64,000 bases of DNA from Bryoerythrophyllum caledonicum (Eukaryota; Streptophyta; Bryopsida; Pottiales; Pottiaceae), in NCBI GenBank assembly GCA_963971425.1, contig OZ020521.1, positions 250,501 through 314,500 on the forward strand, written 5' to 3'. Both the position numbers and the translations under genes were made by a program. Position 1 is the first letter of the stretch. Each line of letters begins with the position of its first letter. Of this stretch, positions 12,899 to 23,399 are shown in pieces. Under the pieces are notes generated by a model. The model made no database searches. It was not told where the DNA came from and was given only the letters and a program-made list of their open reading frames with translations.

Positions 12899-13472
12899 TA
12901 GTTTTACCAAAGCACTCACCGGTGTAGTAAGTAGATGATTGGGAGTAGATATTACCAACTAGTGTAGTTGCATCTTTTGGGTACCCAATCTCAGTCATTA
13001 TTGCTAGTAGTCGGGCGTGATCTATAGAGCCAAAGGCATTTTTGAAGTCAATATATAAAATATATATGTCTTGGTTTGTGAATCGTGCATCTTCTAGTGC
13101 CGCTATTAAAGTTTGTATTTGTCTAGAAGTACTTCTCTCTGCTCTAAATCCCTCTTGGCTATCGTGTAGGATTTTAAATTTTTCACCGTATGATGATAAT
13201 ATTGAAGTAAGTGTACTAGTGTAGAGTTTATATATTGTGTTGGCTAATGCTATTGGTCTCTGATTTGGTAAAATTGAAGGATCTCCTTTTTGTATAGTAA
13301 GATTGTTGCACTTGTTTTCCATGAGGCTGGTATTTGTTTTTGTATATAGCAATGGGAGAAAAAATAGAAATAGTAGTTTATTAAATCTTGGGGGCATGTT
13401 TTTGAGTATTGAATTCGGAATACGGTCTCGCCCTGGGGCTTTGTTGTTTCCTAGGTTGCGGAGACATGTGTC

Positions 13473-13518
13473 AAAAAAAAACAAAAAAATAGAAGAAGAA
13501 CGCCGGTCTCCAGAGGAG
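13473..13518 (-). mobile_element. 46-bp micro-insertion of the LINE 3' end
   Basis: Within LINE B, a 46-bp segment absent from copy A is flanked by GACATGTGTC (13463-13472) and GACATGTATC (13519-13528), a 10-bp duplication with one difference. On the - strand it reads as the last part of the LINE (GGAGACCGGCGTTCTTCTTC, one arm of the terminal hairpin plus TTC repeats) followed by a T-rich tail. It is an extremely 5'-truncated retrotransposition of the same LINE family into itself. Confidence 0.7.
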
Positions 13519-15261
13519 GACATGTATCATATATGGCTCTATTGAAGTATGTGTGTAATGGGGATTCAGGCTCACCTCATTTGTCTAAGGTAAATCCATC
13601 TAGGTCATGCCATGGGTATTGGCGTACTGCGCATATGCAGTCGATAAGATGTTGTGGTTGGTAGTTGCATGTTGGTACTGCGGGTCTATTATTTTTTGTC
13701 TGTTGGTTGAATATTTCGTTTGCTATGTCTTCCAGGCTAGTTAATATGTAATTATATTGGTCAGCGATACAATCTAGTGGTGGGGATTCTAGTTTTTTAA
13801 AAACTTTTCTATTTATTTTTTTGGGGCTAGTTTCGTATAGTTGTCTGTATTTTGAGATGGTTTTTCTAATGTTATCTTTGGTGTATTTTGTAGTTACTTT
13901 CCGGGCTTGTATATTGGCTTTTTTTGCGATTTGTGCAATGTTTTTAATCCATATATCATGGGGTAAGTTCGGGAGGGGTTGGGCACGGATTTGGGTGTGG
14001 TGCAAGGTTAGTAATTCGTTACATATGGGATGATTACGCCATTGTGGGTTATTTTTCACGATTCTAATAGTTTTCCGTATTATGTGGTATGTGGTTATGT
14101 GTTGTTTCCATGTTTTGGACAGTTTGCGCGGTAGATAACCGCCTTGTTGTGAAAATCTGTTTGTCATTTGTGGTATTGGTTGGGCTTTACAAGTTTGTTC
14201 TAATGTTTTGGAGATATTATTTATAAGTGTATCTAGGGTGTGGCACATTTCGTGCCATTGTGTTGGAGAGAGTTGGTTGTTATTTTCAAGGGTGTTTATG
14301 AGAGAGTCTATTTGTATGGAGTTTTTTTCAAATAACTTTGTGTTGAATTTTTCTAAATTATCTTTTGGGATGGGGTTTAGTATTCGGATAGTATCCTATC
14401 CAAATTATAGGGGTGTGATTATAGGGGTGCGATTAATTAGTATGTTATTTGGGATGTGAAGTTGTACAGGTGAGTGATCCGAATTGAGAGTAGTATCTTT
14501 GTTTGTTGTAGAGGTGTAGTGTTATTTGTATTTATGTAGAAGCCGTCTATTAGGCTTAAATCACTGTAGTTATGTCCACCTTGTCTGGACTATTGTGTAT
14601 CAGTGTTTATGTAGGTAAAGTTTAAGTTTTATGTGAAGTGGCGCCATTGGTAGTCTATGGTTTGGGGGGGGGGTATTATGGTTTCCGTTTTGTCTACCAA
14701 TTAAAGCTATGTCTCTGTTGAAGTCACCACATAACAAGTAGGTATGGTTAGGGTTTTGATTTATTTGGGATGTAATGGTGTTTTGTATGTCTATAGTAAA
14801 TCTAGTATCTTCGGGATGGGAGGGCATATACATGTGAAAGATTAACCATGCTTGTAGTGGTTGATTAGTAATTTTAATTATTTGAAGGTAGGGAGATATT
14901 TGCATTGGGGTAGGAATTTTTTTGATGTTGCCCGGAAAAGCTTATTTTTTGTGTATTAGTGTAAGGAGGCCACCTCTGCCCGGTGTGTATGGTCTACGTT
15001 GTTGGATGCACCTTGTTAGTGCATCATTGTTAAAAATAAGTTTGTAGTCTTGAAGTATATTTTGTATGTATTTTGTAGATTTTGTGGCCGATATTTTTGT
15101 TTCTTGTATGACTATGATGGCCGGTGGCGTATTTGTATGTGTGACCAATGTTTGTAGGCTAGGGAGAGCGGTATTTAGAGATGCAACATTCCATGTAATT
15201 ATTTTTGTGTTTTCATTGTTTGAGTTGATGTTTTGGTGTTGTGGTGGAAGGTTGTCGTAGT

Positions 15262-18200
15262 TTGCAGAGTCAGTATTCCTCCGGAATGCACTCAATCGTC
15301 ACTAGGTACTTCCAAAGTAAACCGCTCCGGTTTCGTTCCCACAGAGATCTATTTATCCTTTCAAATCATCCCAAAAAAAAACTAGTCTAATCATCACCTA
15401 GGTTAGTTAATCTATTCAATAATAGTTCCGGATCCTTCCGGATTCCGAAACCCAAGCAAAACTTTCCGGAACTAGTTTCCAGAAGGTATATACCGTTGTT
15501 CCCGGAAATGGTTTCCGGAAACCAGGAGGGTAGTTTGATTTACCTCTGTTCCTCCTCAGAGCGGCTTCCAGAAGGTTTAAACGAGTGACCGGAAAGCCAC
15601 TGATCCTATTTTGTGTAAGTGGCCGGATTCCCCACTGCCTTCTGACTTAAAGTGGCTAGACACCCACTGCCCCAGAGTTTATAGTAACCGGACAATCACT
15701 TTTCCCCTAATCTACTAACCGGTGATATAGTGTTGCTTCTAGCCGTAACTCTCACGACATCCGGAAGGCCTTCCGGATACGGTCACGCAAAGGTACGTCC
15801 CGACTACAACGACGTTCCGGTAGCACTTTTGTAGCCCTAAGAAGATAGTGATGTAGTTTCACTGGGGAGGACTCCTTCTAGACTCACATAGCAGGTTTTT
15901 CCTATCGTGGGGGTAAACTCCGGTTTTGGACCGGAATCCGGGTTCACACGGACTATTCCGTGCCCTAGAGACTACCAGGAACACCTCTGCAATAGATCCC
16001 CTCCCCTCCTGGTTCTTCCGGATTTCTGAAGGTGACCAGGAACACCTCTGCAACCTCCTCTAGATATTCCGGACACTCCCCTGCTAAAGACCTAAGCTGG
16101 TTCACTCCTTAGCTTAACAAAACAGCCTTCTCTTCGAAGAAACTTGCACAAACACGTATTACAGTAACGGACCTTGAACCTCTCACGTAAAATGACTCTC
16201 TTCACAAGTACTAGGTAGCAAATCTAGTGGAAGTTCTGAAAATATATTCAACGTGAAGGAAAAGAAACAAGGCGATGAGTTTTCAAAAACCCATCTACTA
16301 AGTACTTAGAACTATTCCTATTTTAAGGCTTATCCTATCTACGAGAAATCCGGGGGATCTTATCCCTAAAGTTAAGGATCTTATCCCGAAAAATCCGGAA
16401 AAGTGAATCTCAGATCCTATTTTCCCGGATCAAGATTCCGGACATCCGAAAAGTACGCAAAGTTCCGGAAGTGTTCCAAGTTTCCGGAAGACTTAGTTTC
16501 CGGATTAAGTAGCCGGGTGCAACTCTGGGCCCCATCGTTAATCGCTATCTAATTCTGATTCCTAAGCTGCTGCTACTCCTAAATCTAACCTATCTAAGGG
16601 GGTGATCCAACGTTCTTGAATCTAGGACTGGTACGCCTCGTAGATGCTTCTGCCTTGGCCTTTCCGGCCCTCCTCTGTTGGGGTGTAGAAGCTGCCGGAA
16701 GGTCTTGTGATCCGGCTCCGGAAGTTGGAGGCTGTGATGCTGCCGGTGGAGGGGGCTCGGAGGTGGAATCCACCACAATAGTCTCCGGAGCTTCAGCAAA
16801 GCCTTGGAATTCGGCTCCGGGACTAGGAAGATCCGTCGCCAAACGCCTAGCGAGTGGAGGAGTGGACTTCCGGCGGCCTGATGAGGGAGGAGTAGGTGCA
16901 GGCCGGATGGAAGAAGGGGTTTCGCCCTGACTTACCTCCGGTAGTAACTCCGTCCAGTGCCTTCCAGTATCGGGGTTCGGGTTGCCGGGAGGACTACAGG
17001 TCATGGGTGCAACAGGCTCCGACGGAGTCGGGGTCTCCGTCTGCTTCCCGGAAGCCTCCGGGTGTACGCTTGAAGGTCCGGGTTCGTCCAGAGACATCCG
17101 GATTCGGACCGGAACTGCGATGTCCTCCGGTGCTTCGGTGCTCCGGTTCTCCGGTCTCTGAGTGGGTAGGTTGGCCACCAGTTCCTACATCCGACTCCAT
17201 GTCTTCTCCATCTTCTTGCCGTGGTCGTGCAAGAACCGTATGATCTCGATCCAGTTGAGTTTGCCCTCCTTCTCCACCTGATCTGTGAAGAGAAGACTCC
17301 GGTTGACAGTGTCAACCGGCAAGGCTAATGCTGCGCGTACCTCTGTCAAGGCCTGTGCGACAGCGTCTGCTCGATCTTCAGCTTCCTTCAACCTCTTCCT
17401 GGATGTTGTCAACGCCGTAAACGTCTCATCGCATGTGGCTGCAAACTTGTCTCGACTCCGGATGATAGCAGCCTGTTGGATCTCCAAGGCTTGGAGTCGG
17501 AGCGTATTCTTCTGCAGGTCTTGGATCGCTGTCGGTATCTCCACGACCCTCTCCACCTCCAGCTCCCGACGAATGCCGTCCACGACTTCTCTTAATCGTG
17601 CCTCGGATTGGCACACGATCACCGCACGCCAACCTGCATGTTGAATGAGCTCCAATAGGTCGGGTCCGTCGAGTCCAACAAGGTGCGGGGGCTCCGCCGG
17701 AGGAATGCGACCTTCACGTGGAGCTGGCCTGGGGTCTTGCGGAGGTTGCTCACCCGTTGGCTGAATCGATGTAGATGGTCCCGGTGTCGACTCCCGCGGT
17801 ACAGATCTGCTCCTCTTCCGGTTTTGGGGAACAGCCTCGGGCAAGGAAGTCTCTGCGTCCTCCACAACCTCGTTGTCGTCTCCTGGTTCCGGCCCGCCAT
17901 AGTTCTGGATCTCCAGCAGCAGCTCGTATGCATCTTGCTCGTCCGGGGTAAGCACATCGTGTTGCGCATAGAGGTGGGTGAGGTACGAGGGAAGAGGGGT
18001 GCTGGCCCTCTTCGACTTCTGGAGCCCTCTCACCATCCGGTTGATCATCTCGCTCATAAGCGAGGCCCAATCTACACTAAATTTCTCCCTCATCGAACCT
18101 AATATGGTGGTGGCCCATTTAGACACCACCTGTTTAGGTTTCTCCGGGTGAAAGATCGGGTTCAAGAATCTTACCACAATTTGCGGGTCTTGATGCCGGA

Positions 18201-19095
18201 GGTCGTCGGTACTGTAGCCTTCCTTGGGGTCGGCTTGCTTCGTGAACTCGTCCCCGAGGATGTCGTCGTTCCGCTCCGCTGTCTTGACGGTTCCGCTACT
18301 GAAAGAGTAGGTACGCTGCCACTCCGGAATACCCCATGTCTCAGGGTGAGCTCGTATGGTGCCGTCGTACTGGTTGTCCGGTGCACCGAGTAACTCCACC
18401 ACCAGCTTCGCCTCCTTCGCACCCCACGCAACGTCGAGAAGCCCTCGGCAGCCCATGTTGGTGAGGTAGTGTTCGAGGACGGCCTTCTCCTCCGGGTCTG
18501 TCGGTATGATCGGGACTACCCGTTGAACCGCCGGTTGCGTCGTCGTACCACAAGTAGTCCGGGAAGGTTCTCCTTCCGCCATTTCTGCAGAGATTTCTCA
18601 CAGTCTCTCCAGTATCACCTGCACGCACTGACCTACCACACACTCTCTCTACTGGAAACACTTTCGTTCTAGGGAAATCAAGAAGGCAAGACGCAAGAGC
18701 GAAGGGGAAAGAGTAAGCCAAGAAGTGTGGGGCATCAGACCTAACTTCTTGCTTTAATACTCTCGGTGGTGTACGGACGGCCGTTACAATCATAACAGCG
18801 GTTCCGGCTCCTAACCAACACCGGATCCGGGTTCCTTCCGGCTCCGGCTTACTTCCGGTTCCGGATGCTTCTGGCAGGTTCCGGATGTTGTGTTCTCTCC
18901 GGTTCCGGATCCCTTGGATTTATGGTAATTCCTAAACGGTTTTAAGGATCTTTGGTACCCCTAGGTTGTCTTATTTCTTATTTATCTATTCTATAGTTCA
19001 AACTTATGATTCTAACATTCTAACACTAAATTTTTTTTTGTTTTTGCCAGATTTTTAGGTTAACTTCCGGAACCTTGTGGGAACGGATTCCCACA
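15262..19095 (-). mobile_element. Unclassified 3.8-kb insertion in LINE B, rich in TTCCGGAA words
   Basis: Sequence absent from LINE copy A and different in texture from its surroundings. It is GC-rich and dense in TTCCGG/CCGGAA (dozens of copies in the flanks of its reading frame, 15270-16530 and 18800-19080). The right edge on the - strand starts with the palindrome TGTGGGAATCCGTTCCCACA. The left edge is near 15262. I did not find a convincing target duplication, so the class is open. A - strand frame of about 660 codons (next entry), with no recognisable integrase or polymerase, suggests a non-autonomous LTR-type element or a captured gene. If it is a retroelement, treat it as a fossil. 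Confidence 0.45.
16594..18582 (-). pseudogene. Gag-like or plant-transposon-type protein of the 3.8-kb insertion
   Basis: A long - strand frame starting MAEGEPSRTT, about 660 codons, with roughly one break. Its N-terminal 230 residues form a compact domain containing the conserved-looking WGIPEWQRTYSFSSGT, RFLNPIFHPEKPK and LPSYLTHLYAQHDVLT. I recall similar blocks in numerous unnamed, repeat-borne proteins of bryophytes ('putative plant transposon protein' type), but I cannot verify this. Then come an acidic linker, a Pro/Ser/Arg-rich region (RKRSRSVPRES), a coiled coil of about 130 residues (ARLREVVDGIRRELEVERVV onward, rich in Arg/Glu/Leu heptads), and a Pro/Ser/Thr-rich tail. There is no catalytic motif. 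The architecture of a globular N-domain plus coiled coil fits a capsid-like or RNA-binding element protein. The function is not known. Confidence 0.45.
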
Positions 19096-20109
19096 AAAGT
19101 GAGAGGGTGGAGGAGGTGGATGGGCATATTTTGATATGGGGTTGAAGCATTTTAGTGCCTCATTAATTAGATTGTTAGGGAGGTAAGGGAATTTTTGTTT
19201 TATTGTGTTGTTTGAGGGGGGTACGGTTTGACTATGTAAAAATTCGTATAATTCTTCGTGTATTGAATTTCTGGGGTTTATGATACTTGGATTATCTTCA
19301 AGGAATTTTGTATAAGGGTGTGTGGTGTGGATGTGTCTTTCGGGTGGGTTTTGTAAGTTTGATAGGGTTCGTAATAATGTGTTAGTCCATGTAATTATAT
19401 TCGGGTTTTGTAAATTTAGAAGACTGTTACATTCGTCTAAGTTTGGGTGGGTGGTGATTACTAGGGCATAGAAAATATGTGTTGGTGGGTGTGTATTTTT
19501 TTGTTGTATGTATTGGGCAATATTTAGATGTGTTGTGATGTGTAGTTGATGTAATATATGTGTGGGTTTGAAAAGTGGTGAAAATGTCTGTGCAATGTGT
19601 TTATATTCCGGTTGTAGTTTTATGGTATTTGGTATGAAGTAAATTTTGGCGTTTTTTTTTTATGTGTTGTGGGATGTCTTTTTAGTATATTGGGCATGGG
19701 TCCCGGATTGGTTTCTATATCTCCACATAGTAGTAGTAGGATTTTATAGTGTGAAGGTTTGTTGTGTTGTTTTTGGTTTATTGGTTTATGTGTATATTGT
19801 TGGTGTTTTTTTGTTTTTTTGTTTTTATTTTTTGTGTTTTTATTTGTGTACGTGTGTGTTTTTGTATGTGGGTTTTGTTGTGGTCTTTTTTTTCCCTTGG
19901 CTCTAAGTGTTATTTTTGGATGTGCATTTCTTTTTGAGTTTGTGTGGGCTTGTTTATAGTTTTTTTGGTGTGTTTTTGTGTGTATTTTTGTGGTATTTTG
20001 TAAGTGGGTTTTTGTTCGCAAGTGTGGAGGTGCGAGTGTGTGTATATGTATATGTGTGTATATATTATGTGCCTTTTTGGGCTTTTGTGTGTGTATTTGG
20101 TTGTGTGTT

Positions 20110-22050
20110 ACACACCCACAAACTCAACTTGCAATTACAATCTCAAGTTCACACACCCACAAACTCAATTTGCAATTACAATCTCAAAACTTACAATCTC
20201 ACCTCAAAACTTGTAATTTCAATCTCTGCAACTCGAATATGCAATTTTGCAACTCCAACTTTGTATGCCAACCTCCAAGATCACAACTCCAACTGCACAA
20301 CTTTTCACTCCAAGTTTACAACTCATAATTTACAATTCAATCTTTAAGTGCTTAACTCAAAAAATATTTTGAACGTCAAATTTGTAATCAAGAGCACAAA
20401 TTGCAACACACAAATGCAAATTTGTAACACCCAAAAACTCAAGCTAATGCTTTGCAACGCATTACTCCAACCACTTTAATGTAGTTTTTATATTACAAAC
20501 TATATTAAAAAAATGGTAATATGATTCAGTGCGCGGTTGGCTGTGCAATTAACTGCGCGGTTGACTGTGCGATTGATCGCCGCGTGGTTCATTGCGCGGA
20601 TTATGATTTTAGTAGTATGATAATATCATTCAAATTTAGAAAAAATCTCAATATTTGTAGAAAGTTGTAGCAAAAGGTTTGGAGCTACCTAGGAAAAAAA
20701 GAAGTCAAACAAGTCACATTTAGAATAGCATATATTATATTCTAGAGGTTTGATGTGGGGGAAAATCATATTCTCATGAAGCTACTACTATGACACATTT
20801 TCATGAAATAGTTCACAAAGTGGATATCAAAATGGGCATAAAGGAACTCACCCAAACGGCAAGAGTCTCCTAAGGGGCTAAATGTCCCTGAGAAATCAAA
20901 CTATGGTAGAGGCACCCAATTCCAATCTGCCACTCAATTCCGATTAGTAGAGTATGCATGGAATGGTGCATGAAAATGGTAAATGCATGAAATGGTGCAT
21001 GAAGCCACCCAAAATCGATAACTCAAAATCTGAAAACAACAGTCATTATTGGCATTGGGTCATGAAGTGTGCAATTTTGGGTTGCTCCACCTCAATTGAG
21101 CTCTCATTGTTGGCCTTGCCTCGAAAGTCAAACAAGGCCAATCGACATTGGGTACCCTCCATGAGTTAGTTATCCATGGCATGTCTTCTCTCTTTTATTC
21201 ACTGTCACTTATTGGCATTGGGCAAAGGAGGGCACCAAATCTCACCTACTCTATAGTTTGATTATGGGCAACGGCGGTTTTGGGCTTTTAAATTCTATAT
21301 CAACTCCAAATCTTTTAGATTAAATTTGAAAAAACATTTGTTGAGTTTCATTCCTAATTCCGCATCATCCTACATAAATATTTTTGACATACAATGTCAT
21401 TTGAGTCCCCAACTAGCTTAAGTGATCAGAAGTGGGTGCCTCTACCTTAGAAGATGCGTAAACTAGGACAAACATGGCAAAGGGAAGGCACGAGTAGAAA
21501 AAATACTGTACAATTTTTTTTGCAGAATTAAAAAATGCAAATTGAAACTACAGTAGTTTGGCACGGGTGTGGTAAAACCAACGCACAGGGCGACGGGGCC
21601 ACTTCCTACACCTGCATGCCACAGTATTTATTTTTCGAAATCACAGCGGTTGCTAGCCATTGCACGGGTATCACCTAGGCATCGCACGGGCATCACACGG
21701 GCATCACCTAGGCATGCCACTGGTATCATCTAGGTAGTATCACATGGGTATCACCTTGGCATGATCTGGGTATCACGTAGACAAATCTCTTGAATTTTTC
21801 AATCTTTTGGACATGTGTACAGTGTGATTTAATTATGTACAAAGTAGATAATATTACCTGTGAATAATTAAAACCCAATGGAGTAACAGGTGTTGCAAAA
21901 ATAGGAAAGGTAGGTGAAGTTGGTGGTAGGTTTTTGGTGCTTCTACCTGAATTGGTTGCATGTGGAAATAATTGAAGCGTGAGGGGAGAAGACGGGGAGA
22001 CCCGGGAGTTGGCTAGAATGAGCTTGGGGGAGTGACCGGTTCCGTCCGCT
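20110..22050. other. Intergenic repeats between LINE B and the INO80D-like gene
   Basis: No gene recognised. Bases 20110-20200 hold two units of a repeat of about 41 bp (cacacacccacaaactcaa...), the LINE B target. Bases 20372-20520 repeat sequence found at 3475-3760. Bases 20520-20600 have alternating 'gcgcggttgactgtgcgattg' words. Bases 21655-21780 hold a loose minisatellite built on 'gggtatcacctaggcat'. The remainder is unique-looking AT-rich sequence. Confidence 0.5.
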
Positions 22051-22318
22051 TTTTTCCTCTTGCTCTGTCTGTCTGCGTCTGCGTCTGCGTCTGCGTGTCT
22101 CTCTCTGCCTGTCCTTCCCGCGAGGCTCTCTTTCGCCACACGATCCCGGTTTCCAGGGCTCAACCTCGCTCGCTCGCTCGCTCGCCCCATTTGTCTGTGT
22201 CTGCCTGTCCGTGCCTCTCCCCCCTGCCTGCCGGCTCTCGTCGACTCCCCTCCCCTCCCCTGCCCTGCCCTGCCCTGCCCTCCCTTGCCTTGCCTTCCTC
22301 ACTTGCTGCTCCCCCGTC
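22050..22318 (+). promoter_or_regulatory. CT-rich leader/promoter of the INO80D-like gene
   Basis: Pyrimidine-rich run immediately before the start codon, with short tandem arrays: tctgcg near 22075-22096, cgct near 22166-22182, and ccctg/cccct near 22247-22290. Such CT-rich microsatellites are usual in plant 5' leaders. The transcription start is not resolved, and I see no clear TATA box. Confidence 0.4.
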
Positions 22319-23399
22319 ATGCTGGAGCACCCGCACCCACACCCGCACCCTCCCAGTGACGACGACGGCGCCACCAACAACGCCCCCACGGACGACGACC
22401 ACCCGGCCTCGCTCGCCATGGCCCTGGTCCCGCCCAACCCTCTGCATCCGCTCGACCCGCTCCACCACGCCAAAGTGCTCACGCACGAGCAGCTGCTGCA
22501 CCGCCGCGCCTCGCGCCTGCGCCACCTGCTGCGCATCTACCGCGCGCAGTACTGGGGCCTGCTCGAGGAGATGCGCTCCAAGTACCGCCGCTTCTACCTC
22601 CGTCATGGCAAATCCGGCTGGCGCCGCGACCCCGCCACCGCCCCTCGCGACGACCCGGACCACCCCACCCCCGCGCCAGCCGTGCCTGGCGAGATGAAGC
22701 AGCCCCTGGCGCCCGAGAACCCCGCCTCCGAAGTGTCCCGCTGCGGCGCGCACGGCTGCCTCGCCCGGCCGCTGCTCCTCAGCAGCTACTGCTACTCGCA
22801 CATCCTTCAGGAGCCCCGCCAGCGTTTGTACAAGCCCTGTTCCTTCATCGTCCGCAGGTCTTCCTCCTCTTCTCCTTGTTCGGTTTCTTTCTTCCTGTGT
22901 GCTCTGCATTGGCATTGTCGCACGCTCCTACTCCCACCATAAATCTTCGTTGGCTTACATTTCCTTGGTGGTTGTTGTATTCAGGGGTAGCGGAAAGATT
23001 GCCAACATCCTGTGCCAGAAGCCTGTTCTGCAGGCCGTGTCGCCCCCTCTGTGTCCCCCTCACTTCCAGCAAACGCAAAAACAGTCCGCCCGCTCCTTAC
23101 GCAAGGCTGGCATTGTGCTTCCGCCGGGTTCATTCGCCAAGTCAACTCCTAAGCTACATCATTTCGTCGCTGAGTACGTGCGGGCTATTCAAACCAAGAG
23201 GCGGGCCCTTCGAATATCTCAGGGACGAGGTGAAGCGAGTGCATCCGCTCATAGGGAATTGGTGCAGAGCTTTGGTGCTGGACCCTCTAAACAGCACGGT
23301 GGCGCGAGAAATATCCATAGGATGGACACTGATGAGCAGCCCCACCCTTCCGAGAATGCACGAGCCGGTGAAGCCAGCAACAAGCCAATTTTGGTGTGA
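22319..23399 (+). CDS. INO80 complex subunit D / KANSL2-like C3H-C3H zinc-binding protein
   Basis: Chromatin-associated protein of the family that holds INO80 subunit D and NSL-complex subunit 2, defined by a paired zinc-binding 'potential DNA-binding' domain. Two exons, 22319-22857 and 22985-23399, with a GT-AG intron of 127 bp, give 317 residues. The paired ligands are visible across the splice: C142, C147, C158, H161 and then C174, C190, C203, H206. After them comes the conserved plant segment HFVAEYVRAIQTKRRA. The N-terminus has a His-Pro run (HPHPHPHPP), an acidic stretch and an Arg-rich helix (HRRASRLRHLLRIYRAQY). I chose the ATG at 22319 because upstream in-frame codons lie in simple CT-rich sequence; an ATG at 22211 is the alternative. 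The last 60 residues are not conserved as far as I can judge, so another 3' splice is possible. Nuclear role inferred from family. Confidence 0.8.

Larger units (their letters stand above)
4022..20021 (-). pseudogene. ORF2 of LINE copy B, interrupted and decayed
   Basis: Remains of the LINE polyprotein, in order on the - strand. A Lys/Thr/His-rich leader starts at 20021, followed by the 2A-like motif GDIETNPGP near 19700. The APE endonuclease lies at about 15230-14590 (IITWNVASLN, VIQETKI, GDFNRDIALIGRQN). The reverse transcriptase lies at about 13450-12000 (DFKNAFGSIDH near 13040; the YADD region near 12160). A linker with conserved QEGFRAERST and HPHNEEETRQALHWA blocks runs to 10029. RNase H lies at about 7290-6830 (RAELMAIHKTLE, DGNEQADKLAKEG), the CCHC knuckle near 6450, and the C-terminal RLE endonuclease at about 4500-4022 (PLVVITAGARATT). 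The nested insertions break it at five places. Several small frame changes occur as well, for instance soon after the 2A motif, where the leader frame ends at 19620. Confidence 0.8.
3815..20109 (-). mobile_element. LINE copy B, Dualen/RandI-like, 5'-truncated, with five nested insertions
   Basis: Non-LTR retrotransposon on the - strand. Its 3' end is at 3815 and its 5' end near 20109. It is flanked by ACACACCCA at 3806-3814 and 20110-20118, a 9-bp duplication within a local tandem repeat. It matches copy A (50051-57900) over all of ORF2 and the 3' untranslated region but lacks ORF1, so it is truncated just upstream of ORF2. Removing the nested inserts leaves about 7.7 kb, close to the same stretch of copy A. 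Nested inserts: LTR-type 4513-6265, CACTA-type 7394-9794, MITE 12319-12898, LINE micro-insert 13473-13518, and an unclassified insert at about 15262-19095. The 3' end carries a hairpin (about 3829-3852) followed by TTC repeats, as in copies A and C. Confidence 0.85.

Noticed and set aside
21655-21780. Tandem 'gggtatcacctaggcat' words considered as a regulatory array
   Set aside because: Irregular spacing and no link to a gene start; it looks like an ordinary decayed minisatellite.
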